From an uncultured bacterium (lineage in GTDB: Bacteria > Bacteroidota > Bacteroidia > Bacteroidales > CAIWKO01): a stretch of DNA of 6,512 nt. The DNA is taken from the NCBI GenBank assembly GCA_903916135.1, contig CAIWVT010000082.1, forward strand, positions 1 through 6,512. Direction: 5' to 3'. This document shows, in pieces, positions 6,472 through 6,512 of this stretch; position 1 is the stretch's first letter, and the number at the start of each line of letters is the position of its first letter. The notes under the pieces are model-generated. The model worked only from the letters and a program-made list of their open reading frames with translations, was not told the DNA's origin and did no database searches. Made by a program: the position numbers and the translations under genes.

Positions 6472-6501
6472 TTGAAGCATAGTATATTTAGCTTATTTTT
6501 G
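6472..6501 (+). promoter_or_regulatory. Consensus promoter at right edge, possibly of a leaderless gene
   Basis: TTG (6472-6474), a 19-nt spacer and TATTTTTG (6494-6501) fully match the Bacteroidota housekeeping promoter. Four bases later comes ATG (6506-6508). Transcription would begin at about that ATG, so a leaderless gene may start here, or the real gene may start further right. Only two codons remain in the window, so the gene cannot be identified. Confidence 0.65.
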
Positions 6502-6512
6502 CAGCATGTTTA

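Larger units (their letters stand above)
6243..6512. other. Intergenic region after the cluster, no gene seen
   Basis: The last 270 bp are AT-rich and hold no supported reading frame on either strand; frames entering from the right edge on the minus strand meet stops within a few codons. Features seen are a perfect 14-bp palindrome followed by five T (6357-6375) and a consensus promoter at the right edge (6472-6501). No strong terminator follows the transporter gene. Confidence 0.6.

Overview
The window is a chromosomal, mostly housekeeping segment of a member of the phylum Bacteroidota, probably an environmental Chitinophagia- or Sphingobacteriia-like lineage. The evidence is the low-GC sequence, start codons without Shine-Dalgarno sequences, promoters of the Bacteroidota type (TTG, 18-19 nt, TAnnTTTG), a Bacteroidota-type lipoprotein signal, and the gene order coaX / outer-membrane protein / lptC / CNNM-CorC transporter, which recurs across this phylum. 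The exact lineage cannot be read from the sequence alone.

Left part (1-2268, all minus strand). A secreted protein enters from the left edge, with its start codon at 440 and its C-terminus outside the window. It has a DUF4476-associated-type N-terminal domain and then a Thr-rich linker. A 338-bp AT-rich intergenic stretch (441-778) follows; its tilS-proximal half is full of short inverted repeats. Next come tilS (tRNA-Ile lysidine synthetase), a strong intrinsic terminator and a tRNA-Phe(GAA) gene. tRNA-Phe and tilS are transcribed in the same direction, but the terminator separates them. tilS appears to have its own promoter box so close to the ATG that its mRNA may be leaderless.

Right part (2335-6242, plus strand). 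A promoter divergent from the tRNA-Phe promoter drives a tight four-gene cluster: coaX (type III pantothenate kinase), a beta-barrel-type outer-membrane protein that overlaps coaX by 23 bp, lptC (LPS-export lipoprotein) and a CNNM/CBS/CorC-type membrane protein. Spacings are -23, +7 and +8 bp, so one transcript is likely. The theme is CoA synthesis plus envelope biogenesis. The last 270 bp hold no gene but end in a consensus promoter whose -7 box lies four bases before an ATG at the right edge, so a new gene may start there.

I see no mobile element, CRISPR array, defence module or clearly new system. The observations worth a second look are about gene expression (leaderless-type promoters, divergent promoter pair, overlap coupling), the inverted-repeat-rich 3' region of tilS, and uncharacterised envelope proteins.
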